Of a stretch of 19,793 nt of DNA, positions 11,519-18,749 are shown in pieces. Under the pieces are notes generated by a model, which saw nothing but the letters and a program-made list of their open reading frames with translations, did no database searches and had not been told where the DNA came from. Source of the stretch: Thermohalobaculum sp039030915 (GTDB taxonomy: Bacteria; Pseudomonadota; Alphaproteobacteria; Rhodobacterales; Rhodobacteraceae); assembly GCA_039030915.1 (NCBI GenBank), contig JBCCDG010000076.1, forward strand, positions 1 to 19,793. Direction: 5' to 3'. A program made the position numbers and the translations under genes. Within the stretch, counting starts at the first letter, position 1. Each line of letters begins with the position of its first letter.

Positions 11519-13279
11519 ATGACAGCCCACCTTCGTGCCCTCCGCCAAGCCACGCTTCTCGCCAGTGTCGCGCTCCCGCTCGCCACCCTCGCGCCGGGCC
11601 AGGAGGCCACGGAGGCCCATGGCGACGATGCGTCCGCCGCCTACGTGCCGAGCATGACGACGCTGGGCCAGATCAACGTCGAGATCCCCGGCCGCAAGCC
11701 CGGCGATCCGGTCATCACGCCGCCGGAGTTCCAGAAGGCCGCGACCCTCTATTTCGAGCGCTGCGCCGGCTGCCACGGCGTGCTGCGCAAGGGCGCGACC
11801 GGCAAGCCGCTCACCACCGACATCACGCGCGACCGGGGCTACGAGAGCCTGCACGCCTTCATCACCTACGGCTCGCCCGGCGGCATGCCGAACTGGGGCA
11901 CCTCGGGCGAGCTTACCGAAGACGAGATCGACCTGATGGCGCGCTACCTGCTGATCGAGCCGCCCGCGCCGCCGGAGTTCGGCCTCGCCGAGATGGAGGC
12001 CACCTGGCGCGTCCATGTGCCGCCGGAGAAGCGTCCCACCGAACCGCAGCACAACCGGAACGTCGACAACCTCTTCTCGGTCACGCTGCGCGATGCCGGG
12101 CAGGTGGCGATCATCGACGGCGACACCTACGAGATCGTCACCATCGTCGAGACCGGCTACGCCGTGCACATCAGCCGGCCCTCGGCGTCGGGTCGCTACA
12201 TGTTCACCATCGGGCGCGACGCGAAGATCAACCTGATCGACCTCTGGATGGATCCGCCGACCAACGTCGCCGAGATCAAGATGGGCATCGAGGCCCGCTC
12301 GGTCGAGACGTCGAAATACAAGGGTTGGGAGGACAAGTACGCCATCGCCGGCGCTTACTGGCCGCCGCAATACGTACTGATGGACAGCGAGACGCTGGAG
12401 CCGCTGCGCATCGTCTCGACCCGCGGCATGACCTACGACACCCAGGAGTTCCATCCCGAGCCCCGCGTTGCGTCCATCGTCGCGTCGCACCACCGGCCCG
12501 AGTTCATCGTCAACGTGAAAGAGACCGGGCACACGCTGCTGGTCAACTACGAGGACCTCGAGAACCTCGTGGTTACCGACATCAAGACGGAGCGGTTCCT
12601 GCATGACGGCGGGTTCGATTCGACAGGCCGGTACTTCATCGTCGCCGCCAACGCGCGCAACCGCCTCGCGGTGATCGACACCAAGGATGGCGAGCTCGAG
12701 ACCATTATCGAGAGCGATGGCACCACCCCGCATCCGGGGCGTGGCGCGAACTTCGAGCATCCCGTCTACGGGCCGGTCTGGTCGACGAGCCACCTCGGCG
12801 ACGAGCTGGTGACGCTGATCGGCACGGACCCCGAGGGCCACCCCGACCATGCCTGGAAGGTCGTGCAGCAGCTCGAGGGGCAAGGGGGCGGCTCGCTCTT
12901 CATCAAGACGCACCCTGAGTCGAACCACCTCTATGTCGACACGCCGCTCAACCCGGAGTCGGAGATCTCCGGCTCGGTCGCCGTCTGGCGGCTCGACCAG
13001 CTCGGCGCGGCAGGCGACGATCCGGTGCCGTTCGAGACCGTGCTGCCCATCGCGGCGTGGGCCGAGATCGAAGCCGCGCAGCCGCGTGTCGTGCAGCCCG
13101 AGTTCAACCAGGCCGGCACGGAGGTCTGGTTCTCCGTCTGGTCGGGCAAGGACGAGCAGTCGGCCATCGTCATCGTCGACGACAAGACGCTGGGGCTGAA
13201 GCACGTGATCAAGGGCGACGAGATTGTCACGCCCACAGGCAAGTTCAACGTCTACAACACCCGCGCCGACGTCTATTGA
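11519..13279 (+). CDS. nirS: Cytochrome cd1 nitrite reductase NirS
   Basis: The 586-residue periplasmic enzyme reduces nitrite to NO. Residues 1-~28 are a signal peptide. The N-terminal cytochrome c domain carries C82-A-G-C85-H86. The rest is an eight-bladed d1-heme propeller with proximal ligand H217 (GYAVHISRPS) and catalytic H362 (FLHDGGFD) and H405 (TTPHPGRGANF). The spacings of 145 and 43 residues equal those of H200, H345 and H388 in Paracoccus pantotrophus. ATG 11519 is preferred over TTG 11504 or ATG 11510, because GGAG at 11506-11509 is then 9 bases upstream. It is first in the operon behind an NNR box. A strong hairpin follows before nirE. The protein is complete and looks functional. 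Confidence 0.98.
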   Translation: MTAHLRALRQATLLASVALPLATLAPGQEATEAHGDDASAAYVPSMTTLGQINVEIPGRKPGDPVITPPEFQKAATLYFERCAGCHGVLRKGATGKPLTTDITRDRGYESLHAFITYGSPGGMPNWGTSGELTEDEIDLMARYLLIEPPAPPEFGLAEMEATWRVHVPPEKRPTEPQHNRNVDNLFSVTLRDAGQVAIIDGDTYEIVTIVETGYAVHISRPSASGRYMFTIGRDAKINLIDLWMDPPTNVAEIKMGIEARSVETSKYKGWEDKYAIAGAYWPPQYVLMDSETLEPLRIVSTRGMTYDTQEFHPEPRVASIVASHHRPEFIVNVKETGHTLLVNYEDLENLVVTDIKTERFLHDGGFDSTGRYFIVAANARNRLAVIDTKDGELETIIESDGTTPHPGRGANFEHPVYGPVWSTSHLGDELVTLIGTDPEGHPDHAWKVVQQLEGQGGGSLFIKTHPESNHLYVDTPLNPESEISGSVAVWRLDQLGAAGDDPVPFETVLPIAAWAEIEAAQPRVVQPEFNQAGTEVWFSVWSGKDEQSAIVIVDDKTLGLKHVIKGDEIVTPTGKFNVYNTRADVY

Positions 13280-13293
13280 CCCAAGCCCGCAAC

Positions 13294-13319
13294 GGGCCGG
13301 GGTCATGCGGCTCCGGCCC
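13294..13319 (+). other. Strong hairpin between nirS and nirE
   Basis: GGGCCGG (13294-13300) pairs with CCGGCCC (13313-13319), extended inward by one G-U and one G-C pair around an 8-nt loop. It lies 14 bases after the nirS stop. There is no U-tract, so it more likely protects the 3' end of nirS mRNA or causes partial attenuation than terminates transcription, giving more NirS than d1-synthesis enzymes. Confidence 0.5.
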
Positions 13320-13340
13320 CAGTCATAGGGAGGACCGGCC

Positions 13341-14132
13341 ATGAGGATGCAGGGGCGTGTCTGTCTCGTCGGGGCGGGGCCGGGCGATCCGGATCTGCTG
13401 ACCGTGAAGGCCCTTCGGCGGATCGCCGAGGCCGAGGCGCTGGTCTACGACCGCCTCGTGTCGCCGGAGATCCTGGCGCTCCGCGCGCCGACGGCCCGGA
13501 TGGTCGCGGTCGGCAAGGCGCCGGGATGCCACACGATGAGTCAGTCCCGCATCAACCAGACTCTGATCGACCTTTCCCGCTCGGGCTTGCGGGTGGTGCG
13601 GCTGAAGGGCGGCGATCCCTTCATCTTTGGCCGCGGCTCGGAAGAGGCGGCGGAGCTGCGCGCGGCGGGGATCCCCGTCGAGGTAGTGCCCGGGATCACC
13701 GCGGCGCAGGGCGCGGCCGCCTCCAGCGGGGTGCCGCTCACCCATCGCGGGCTCGCGACCGGGGTGCGCTACGTGACCGGCCACAGGCAGGGCGACGGGC
13801 GGCTCGATCTCGACTGGCAGGGCCTCGCCGACCCGGACACCACGCTTGTCCTCTATATGGGCATGGCCAACATCGCCGAGATCGCGGCCGCGCTGATCGC
13901 CCACGGGCTTGACCCGGAGATGCCCGCGATGGCGGTGGCCTCGGCGACGACGCCGCTGGAGCGTCGGCGGGTCTCGCGGCTCGGACGTCTGGCGGCCGAG
14001 ATGGCATCGGGGCCGCTGTCGGGACCGGTTCTCTTTATCATCGGCCGCGTGGTCGCGATCCGGCGGACCTGTCCGCAGGACATCCGCGCCTGGCTCAAGG
14101 CTACGTCCCCGGCGAGCGTGGCCCATGCGTAG
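13341..14132 (+). CDS. nirE: Uroporphyrinogen-III C-methyltransferase NirE
   Basis: This 263-residue SAM-dependent enzyme methylates uroporphyrinogen III at C2 and C7 to precorrin-2, the first committed step to heme d1. The class III methyltransferase motifs are in order: VGAGPGDPDLLTVKAL (9-24), VYDRLVS, VGKAPGCHTMSQ, VVRLKGGDPFIFGRGSEE, VVPGITAAQGAAASSGVPLTHRG, LVLYMGMAN and a C-terminal FIIGRVV. Only the SUMT domain is present, with no CysG-like dehydrogenase/chelatase half, as in NirE. GGGAGGA (13328-13334) precedes the ATG. The gene follows nirS after 61 bases and overlaps nirC by 8. Context, not sequence alone, separates NirE from CobA. Confidence 0.95.
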   Translation: MRMQGRVCLVGAGPGDPDLLTVKALRRIAEAEALVYDRLVSPEILALRAPTARMVAVGKAPGCHTMSQSRINQTLIDLSRSGLRVVRLKGGDPFIFGRGSEEAAELRAAGIPVEVVPGITAAQGAAASSGVPLTHRGLATGVRYVTGHRQGDGRLDLDWQGLADPDTTLVLYMGMANIAEIAAALIAHGLDPEMPAMAVASATTPLERRRVSRLGRLAAEMASGPLSGPVLFIIGRVVAIRRTCPQDIRAWLKATSPASVAHA

Positions 14133-14436
14133 CCTGTTGCTCATCGCGGCGCTGCTGCCGGCGGTGGCGCCGGCGGGCGCTTCCGGCGAGGACCAGTCGG
14201 CCGCCCTCGAGCGGCTGGTGCTGCAGGACTGCGGCGCCTGTCACGGCCTGACGCTCGCCGGCGGGCTGGGCCCCGACATCCGACCGGACGCGCTGGCCGG
14301 AACGGCCGCGGACGCGCTCGCGACGATCATACTCGACGGCCTGCCCGGGACCGCAATGCCCCCCTGGCGCCCGCTGATTTCCGAGGAGGACGCTCAATGG
14401 ATCGCCCGGTATCTACTAGCCGCCACGGCGCGTTGA
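14125..14436 (+). CDS. nirC: Periplasmic monoheme cytochrome c NirC
   Basis: The 103-residue protein has an N-terminal signal peptide (MRSLLLIAALLPAVAPAGAS) and one heme site, C36-G-A-C39-H40; TAMPPWRPLISEED supplies the likely Met ligand. It matches NirC, a small c-type cytochrome in the nir operon that can give electrons to NirS and may serve the last heme d1 redox step with NirN. The start at 14125 lies inside the end of nirE in another frame, and the 3' 40 bases overlap the beginning of nirF, so three consecutive genes are chained by overlaps. The longer upstream frame overlaps nirE and has no family support. Confidence 0.92.
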   Translation: MRSLLLIAALLPAVAPAGASGEDQSAALERLVLQDCGACHGLTLAGGLGPDIRPDALAGTAADALATIILDGLPGTAMPPWRPLISEEDAQWIARYLLAATAR

Positions 14437-15599
14437 CCCGGCGGGTCGCGCTCTGGCTTCTGGCCGCCGTGCTCGGCTTGACCGTCGCGATCAACCAGGC
14501 GCCGGCGGACGGTCTGCGCGGCACCGGCGATCTCGGCGTCGTCATCGAGCGGGCGAGCGGGTCGGTGCTGATCGTCGATCAGACGGCGCGGGCGGCGGTC
14601 GGTCGCGTCGAGGGGCTGGGCGACCTCTCCCATGCCTCGGTGGTGTTCTCCCCCGACCAGCGGTTCGCTTATGTGTTCGGGCGCGACGGCGGCCTGACGA
14701 AGGTCGATCTCCTGACGGCTGAGATCGCGGCCCGGGTCGTCCAGTCCGGCAACGCCATTGGCGGCGCGATCTCGGACGACGGGCGCCTCGTCGCGGTCTC
14801 CAACTACGAGCCCGGCGGGGTACGTGTGTTCGACGCCGGGACGCTCGCACCGGTCGCCGACATCCCCACGGGCGCGAAGACGGTGGGTCTCGTCGATGCG
14901 CCAGGGCGGCGGTTCGTGTTCTCGCTCTGGGAGGCCGGCGAGATCTGGATCGCCGATCTCTCGGGCCCCGCTCCCGAGGTCATCCGGATCGAGGACGTGG
15001 GCGAGAACCCCTATGACGGGCTCATCACCGGAGACGGTCGGCGCTACATCGCCGGGCTCTTCGGCGAGGACGGACTGACCGCCATCGACCTCTGGGAGGA
15101 GGCGCCGAGCCCGCGCCGCATCCTCGCCGGGTATGGGCGCGGAGAGGCTCCGCTGCCGGTCTACAAGATGCCCCATCTCGAAGGCTGGGCGCTGGCCGGC
15201 GACCGGTTCGCGCTGCCGGCGGTCGGTCGGCACGAGGTGCTCTGGGTCGATGTGCGGAGCCTCGAGCAGACCGGCCGCACGGCGGTCCACGGTCAGCCGG
15301 TCTTCGCCGTCGCGCGGCCCGGCGGACGGCAGGTCTGGGTCACCTTCGCGCACCCGCTCAACGGCGTCGTGCAGGTGATCGACACGCCGTCCGGCGAGGT
15401 GGTCGAGACCTTAGCACCCGGCCCTGCCGTGCTGCATCTCGAGTTCACGTCGCGCGGGCACGAGGTGTGGGTTTCGGTGCGGGACGCGAACCGCGTCGAT
15501 GTCTACGACGCGCGCAGCCTCGAGAAGCTGGCGGAGATCCCGGCTGAGACGCCGTCGGGCATCTTCTTCACCGCGCGCGCCCATCGAACGGGGCTCTGA
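14397..15599 (+). CDS. nirF: Heme d1 biosynthesis protein NirF
   Basis: The 400-residue protein is a d1-type propeller related to NirS and NirN but without a cytochrome c domain, needed for heme d1 formation in the periplasm; its exact chemical step is still debated. Repeated blade motifs are seen (VVFSPDQRFAYVFGRDGGLTKVDL, AISDDGRLVAVSNYEPGGVRVFD, GENPYDGLITGDGRRYIAGLFGEDGL, VYKMPHLEGW). The N-terminus has T-R-R and a hydrophobic stretch (17-31) but no lipobox cysteine, so export is by a signal peptide or an uncleaved anchor, perhaps Tat, unlike the lipoprotein form described in Pseudomonas. GAGGAGGA (14382-14389) lies inside nirC 8 bases or so before the ATG. It is 3 bases from nirDL. Confidence 0.94.
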   Translation: MDRPVSTSRHGALTRRVALWLLAAVLGLTVAINQAPADGLRGTGDLGVVIERASGSVLIVDQTARAAVGRVEGLGDLSHASVVFSPDQRFAYVFGRDGGLTKVDLLTAEIAARVVQSGNAIGGAISDDGRLVAVSNYEPGGVRVFDAGTLAPVADIPTGAKTVGLVDAPGRRFVFSLWEAGEIWIADLSGPAPEVIRIEDVGENPYDGLITGDGRRYIAGLFGEDGLTAIDLWEEAPSPRRILAGYGRGEAPLPVYKMPHLEGWALAGDRFALPAVGRHEVLWVDVRSLEQTGRTAVHGQPVFAVARPGGRQVWVTFAHPLNGVVQVIDTPSGEVVETLAPGPAVLHLEFTSRGHEVWVSVRDANRVDVYDARSLEKLAEIPAETPSGIFFTARAHRTGL

Positions 15600-15602
15600 G
15601 GG

Positions 15603-16592
15603 ATGTGGACCAGCCTCGACGAGATCGACCGGCGCCTCCTCGACGGATGGCAGCGCGATCTGCCGCTGGTGCCGAGGCCCTTTGCCGGCATCGGCGACGC
15701 GCTCGGGATCGGCGAGGCCGAGGTGCTGGACCGCCTCGCCCGCCTTCACGAGGCCGGAGCCATCTCGCGGGTGGGGGGCACCTGCCGGCCCAACGCGGTG
15801 GGCGCCAGCACGCTGGCCGCCGTCGCCGCTCCGGGATCGCGGATCGAGGAGGTGGCGGCGGCGATCGGTGCCATTGCCGGCGTCAATCATTCCTATCTGC
15901 GGGAGGACGACTGGAACATCTGGTTCGTCGCGACCGGTCCCGACCGCGTCCATGTCGCCGCGGGGCTGACGGAGATCCGTCGGAGGACGGGCCTCAGGGT
16001 GCTCGACTGCCCGCTCGTGCGGCCGTTCAACGTGGATCTGGGGTTCCCGCTGATGGAGGCGTCCCGACCGGTTCCGCCGCCTTGCCGGCAGGATCCAGGC
16101 GCGCTCGAGGCAGGGGACCGGCCGATCCTTGCGGCGCTGACGGCAGGGCTGCCGCTCTCGGCCAGTCCTTTTGGAGTGCTGGCGGAGCGGCTCGGGCGGA
16201 CAGAACGGGCCATCCTCGCACGGCTCCGCAGGCTTCTGGACGCCGGGATCGTCTCGCGTCTCGGCGTCATCGTGCGCCACAGGGCGCTCGGCTGGCGCTC
16301 CAACGCCATGACGGTCTGGCAGATCGCGCCCGCAGACGCGGCGCGCATCGGGCCGGCCCTCGCCCGCCAGCCCGGCATTACGCTCTGCTACCAACGCCGC
16401 CCGGTGCCGGATGTCTGGCCCTACACGCTCTACTGCATGGTCCATGCCCGCTCGCGAACCGACGCGCTGGCCATCCTCGACAGGGCCGCCCGTGCGGTCG
16501 GCCTCGGGCAGACACCCCGGCGGGCGCTCTTCAGTGTGCGTTGCTTCAAGCAGACCGGCGCGATGGTCGCCCGGGGAGAGGAGAGAGCATGA
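15603..16592 (+). CDS. nirDL: Siroheme decarboxylase NirDL (NirD-NirL fusion)
   Basis: The 329-residue protein is two Lrp/AsnC-like modules in one chain, as in Paracoccus. Residues ~1-155 are NirD-like: LDEIDRRLLDGWQRDLPLVPRPF, a helix-turn-helix, then NHSYLREDDWNIWFVATG. Residues ~170-325 are NirL-like: PILAALTAGLPLSASPFGVLAE, then LCYQRRPVPDVWPYTLYCMVHARS. With NirG and NirH it converts siroheme to 12,18-didecarboxysiroheme in the cytoplasm. The D half has H-S-Y at the active-site strand, whereas the L half has C-Y-Q there. The helix-turn-helix parts are structural and are not expected to bind DNA. It overlaps nirG in ATGA. Separate nirD and nirL genes occur in Pseudomonas. Confidence 0.95.
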   Translation: MWTSLDEIDRRLLDGWQRDLPLVPRPFAGIGDALGIGEAEVLDRLARLHEAGAISRVGGTCRPNAVGASTLAAVAAPGSRIEEVAAAIGAIAGVNHSYLREDDWNIWFVATGPDRVHVAAGLTEIRRRTGLRVLDCPLVRPFNVDLGFPLMEASRPVPPPCRQDPGALEAGDRPILAALTAGLPLSASPFGVLAERLGRTERAILARLRRLLDAGIVSRLGVIVRHRALGWRSNAMTVWQIAPADAARIGPALARQPGITLCYQRRPVPDVWPYTLYCMVHARSRTDALAILDRAARAVGLGQTPRRALFSVRCFKQTGAMVARGEERA

Positions 16593-17050
16593 CGGACGAC
16601 CGCCGCCTCGACACGACGGACCGCGCGATCCTGAACGCGCTGCAGGAGGGCTTCCCCCTCGCGCCCCATCCCTTCGCGACGGTCGCGGAGGGGCTCGGGA
16701 TCACCGAGGGCGAGCTGCTCGACCGGCTCACGCGGCTCAAGAGGCGCCGGATCGTCACCCGCTTCGGCCCTTTCATCGACGCAGCCGCGATGGGCGGCGC
16801 CTTCTGCCTCTGCGCGATGGCGGTGCCGCAAGACCGGTTCGAGACCGTCGCCGATGCCGTGAACGCGCATCCGGAGGTTGCCCACAACTACCAGCGCGAC
16901 CACCGGCTCAACATGTGGTTTGTGCTCGCCACAGAGACGCCGGACGGGATCGACGCCGCGGCGGACGCCATCGACGCGGAGACCGGGCTTTGGGTCTTCC
17001 GCTTCCCCAAGCTCGAGGAGTTCTTCATCGGCTTCCGGGTGGCGGCATGA
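16589..17050 (+). CDS. nirG: Siroheme decarboxylase subunit NirG
   Basis: The 153-residue AsnC/Lrp-like protein resembles the NirD half of NirDL: LDTTDRAILNALQEGFPLAPHPFATVAEGLGI, RFGPFIDAAAMGG, then VAHNYQRDHRLNMWFVLATE and FRFPKLEEFFIGF. H-N-Y in the strand before N-M-W-F-V parallels H-S-Y in the D domain. It is part of the cytoplasmic siroheme decarboxylase complex for heme d1. The start at 16589 overlaps the nirDL stop (ATGA), with GGGGAGAGGAGAG just upstream. It could be labelled NirD-like by automated tools; its place between nirDL and nirH supports NirG. Confidence 0.9.
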   Translation: MTDDRRLDTTDRAILNALQEGFPLAPHPFATVAEGLGITEGELLDRLTRLKRRRIVTRFGPFIDAAAMGGAFCLCAMAVPQDRFETVADAVNAHPEVAHNYQRDHRLNMWFVLATETPDGIDAAADAIDAETGLWVFRFPKLEEFFIGFRVAA

Positions 17051-17538
17051 GCCTCGATGCGCTCGACCGCCGGATCGTCGAGGCCACCGCCCCGGGGTTG
17101 CCCCTGGTGCCCGAACCCTATGCTGAGATCGCCGGGCGGCTGGGCATCGGCGAGGCGATGCTGATCGACCGGTTGGCCGCACTCAAGGCCCGCGGCGTGG
17201 TGCGACGGATCGCCCTCGCCCCCAACCACTACGCGCTCGGCCTTGCGGCCAATGGCATGACGGTGTGGGACGTCGACGACGCCCACGCCTCCGCGCTCGG
17301 GCGCCGCGTCGGTGCGCTCGACTTCGTGAGCCACGCCTATCTCCGCCCGCGCGCGCTGCCGGACTGGCCCTACACCCTCTTCGCCATGGTCCACGGGCGC
17401 GACCGGGCCGAGGTCGAGGCCAAGCGGTCGGTCATCGCCGGCCTCCTCGGCCCGGCGTGCCGCGCGAGCGACATCCTCTACTCCACCCGCATCCTCAAGA
17501 AGACCGGCTTCCGCGCGGCCGGGAAAGGCAGGCCCTGA
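17047..17538 (+). CDS. nirH: Siroheme decarboxylase subunit NirH
   Basis: The 163-residue AsnC/Lrp-like protein resembles the NirL half of NirDL: LDALDRRIVEATAPGLPLVPEPYAEIAGRLGI, VVRRIALAPNHYALG, then VSHAYLRPRALPDWPYTLFAMVHGRDR and STRILKKTGFR. Where the L half has L-C-Y, NirH has S-H-A-Y, so it keeps a His. It is a subunit of siroheme decarboxylase. Both ends are overlapping: ATGA with nirG upstream and TGATG with nirJ downstream. Spacing implies tight translational coupling, fitting a fixed stoichiometry of the complex. Confidence 0.9.
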   Translation: MSLDALDRRIVEATAPGLPLVPEPYAEIAGRLGIGEAMLIDRLAALKARGVVRRIALAPNHYALGLAANGMTVWDVDDAHASALGRRVGALDFVSHAYLRPRALPDWPYTLFAMVHGRDRAEVEAKRSVIAGLLGPACRASDILYSTRILKKTGFRAAGKGRP

Positions 17539-18749
17539 TGTTCCGCCTCTCGCAATACATGCACCAGCTCATCCGCCCGACGCCGGTGCGCGCGCGAAGG
17601 GGGCCGCCGAAGCCGGTGGTGATCTGGAACCTCACCCGGCGGTGCAACCTGCGCTGCCGGCACTGCTACACGGTGTCGGCGGATTTCAACTTTCCGGGCG
17701 AGCTGACCACCGAGCAGGCGTTCGGTGTGGTGGAGGATCTCGCGGCCTTCCGCATCCCGGCGCTGATCCTCTCTGGCGGCGAGCCGCTCTCGCGTCCCGA
17801 TCTCTTCGAGATCGCCGACCGCGCACGGCGGCACAGGCTCTATCTGGCGCTCTCGACCAACGGCACGGCCATCATCGGCGAGACCGCGGACCGGGTGGCG
17901 GCGATCGGGTTCGACTACGTGGGCATCAGCCTCGACGGCGGGCGGGCCACCAACGACTGGTTCCGCGGCAGGGAGGGCGCCTTCGCCATGGGGCTGGCCG
18001 GCGTGCGCGCCCTCAAGGCCCGGGGCGTGAAGGTCGGCCTGCGGTTCACGATCACCGACGACAACGCCGCCGAGCTGCCGGACATGCTGGCCCTCGCCGA
18101 GGCGGAGGGGATCGACAAGTTCTACCTCTCGCACCTCGTCTACACGGGCCGCGGCGACAAGCACCGGGCGGAGGACGCGAGCCACGACCGCTCCCGCCGC
18201 GCGATGGACCTGCTGATCGAGCACGCTTGGGACGCGGCCGTCGCGGGCCGGCCGCTCGAGATCGTAACGGGCAACAACGACACCGACGCGGTGCATTTCC
18301 TGCGCTGGGCGGAGGCCCGGTTCTCCGCTCGGGAGGTCGCGCATCTGCGCGCCCATCTCGCGGCCTGGGGCGGCAACAGCTCGGGCGTCGGCGTCGCCAA
18401 CATCGACCCGCGCGGCGACGTGCACCCGGACACCTACTGGGCCGACTACACCATCGACAGCGTCAAGCGGCGGCGCTTCTCGCAGATCTGGACGGGCGAC
18501 GACCCGATGCTGAAGAAGCTCCGCACGCGGCCCCGCCCTCTCAAGGGCCGCTGCGGGGCATGCGCCTACCACGACGTCTGCGGCGGCAACACCCGCATCC
18601 GTGCGCTCCAGCTCACAGGCGACCCCTGGGCCGAGGACCCGGCCTGCTATCTGGACGACGCGGAGATCGGCGTGAGCGGCGCCGGACCGCGCCTCGCCGT
18701 CGCGCCCTTCCGTGGCAAGAGCCGGGACCCAGCCCATGCGTTCGACTAG
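17538..18749 (+). CDS. nirJ: Radical SAM heme d1 biosynthesis enzyme NirJ
   Basis: The 403-residue radical SAM protein removes two propionate side chains from didecarboxysiroheme, preparing the keto groups of heme d1. The SAM [4Fe-4S] motif is C36-N-L-R-C40-R-H-C43, followed by LSGGEPLSRPDLF and STNGT. A SPASM-like C-terminal cluster region has C339, C342, C348 and C370 (CGACAYHDVCGG, DPACYLDD). The start at 17538 overlaps the nirH stop (TGATG) and gives the usual MFRLSQYMHQL N-terminus; the longer frame reaching upstream to 17265 is a shadow in nirH. Its last 14 bases overlap nirN. It is cytoplasmic, with no signal peptide. Confidence 0.96.
   Translation: MFRLSQYMHQLIRPTPVRARRGPPKPVVIWNLTRRCNLRCRHCYTVSADFNFPGELTTEQAFGVVEDLAAFRIPALILSGGEPLSRPDLFEIADRARRHRLYLALSTNGTAIIGETADRVAAIGFDYVGISLDGGRATNDWFRGREGAFAMGLAGVRALKARGVKVGLRFTITDDNAAELPDMLALAEAEGIDKFYLSHLVYTGRGDKHRAEDASHDRSRRAMDLLIEHAWDAAVAGRPLEIVTGNNDTDAVHFLRWAEARFSAREVAHLRAHLAAWGGNSSGVGVANIDPRGDVHPDTYWADYTIDSVKRRRFSQIWTGDDPMLKKLRTRPRPLKGRCGACAYHDVCGGNTRIRALQLTGDPWAEDPACYLDDAEIGVSGAGPRLAVAPFRGKSRDPAHAFD

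Noticed and set aside
11432..13342. 636-codon open frame antisense to nirS
   Set aside because: It mirrors nirS codon by codon in GC-rich DNA, has a repetitive Arg/Asp/Val/Gly-rich composition, matches no family and would read through the nirS promoter.
15605..16588. Long frame extending nirG upstream through nirDL
   Set aside because: Only the part from 16589 matches the AsnC/NirG family; the rest is an out-of-frame reading of nirDL.
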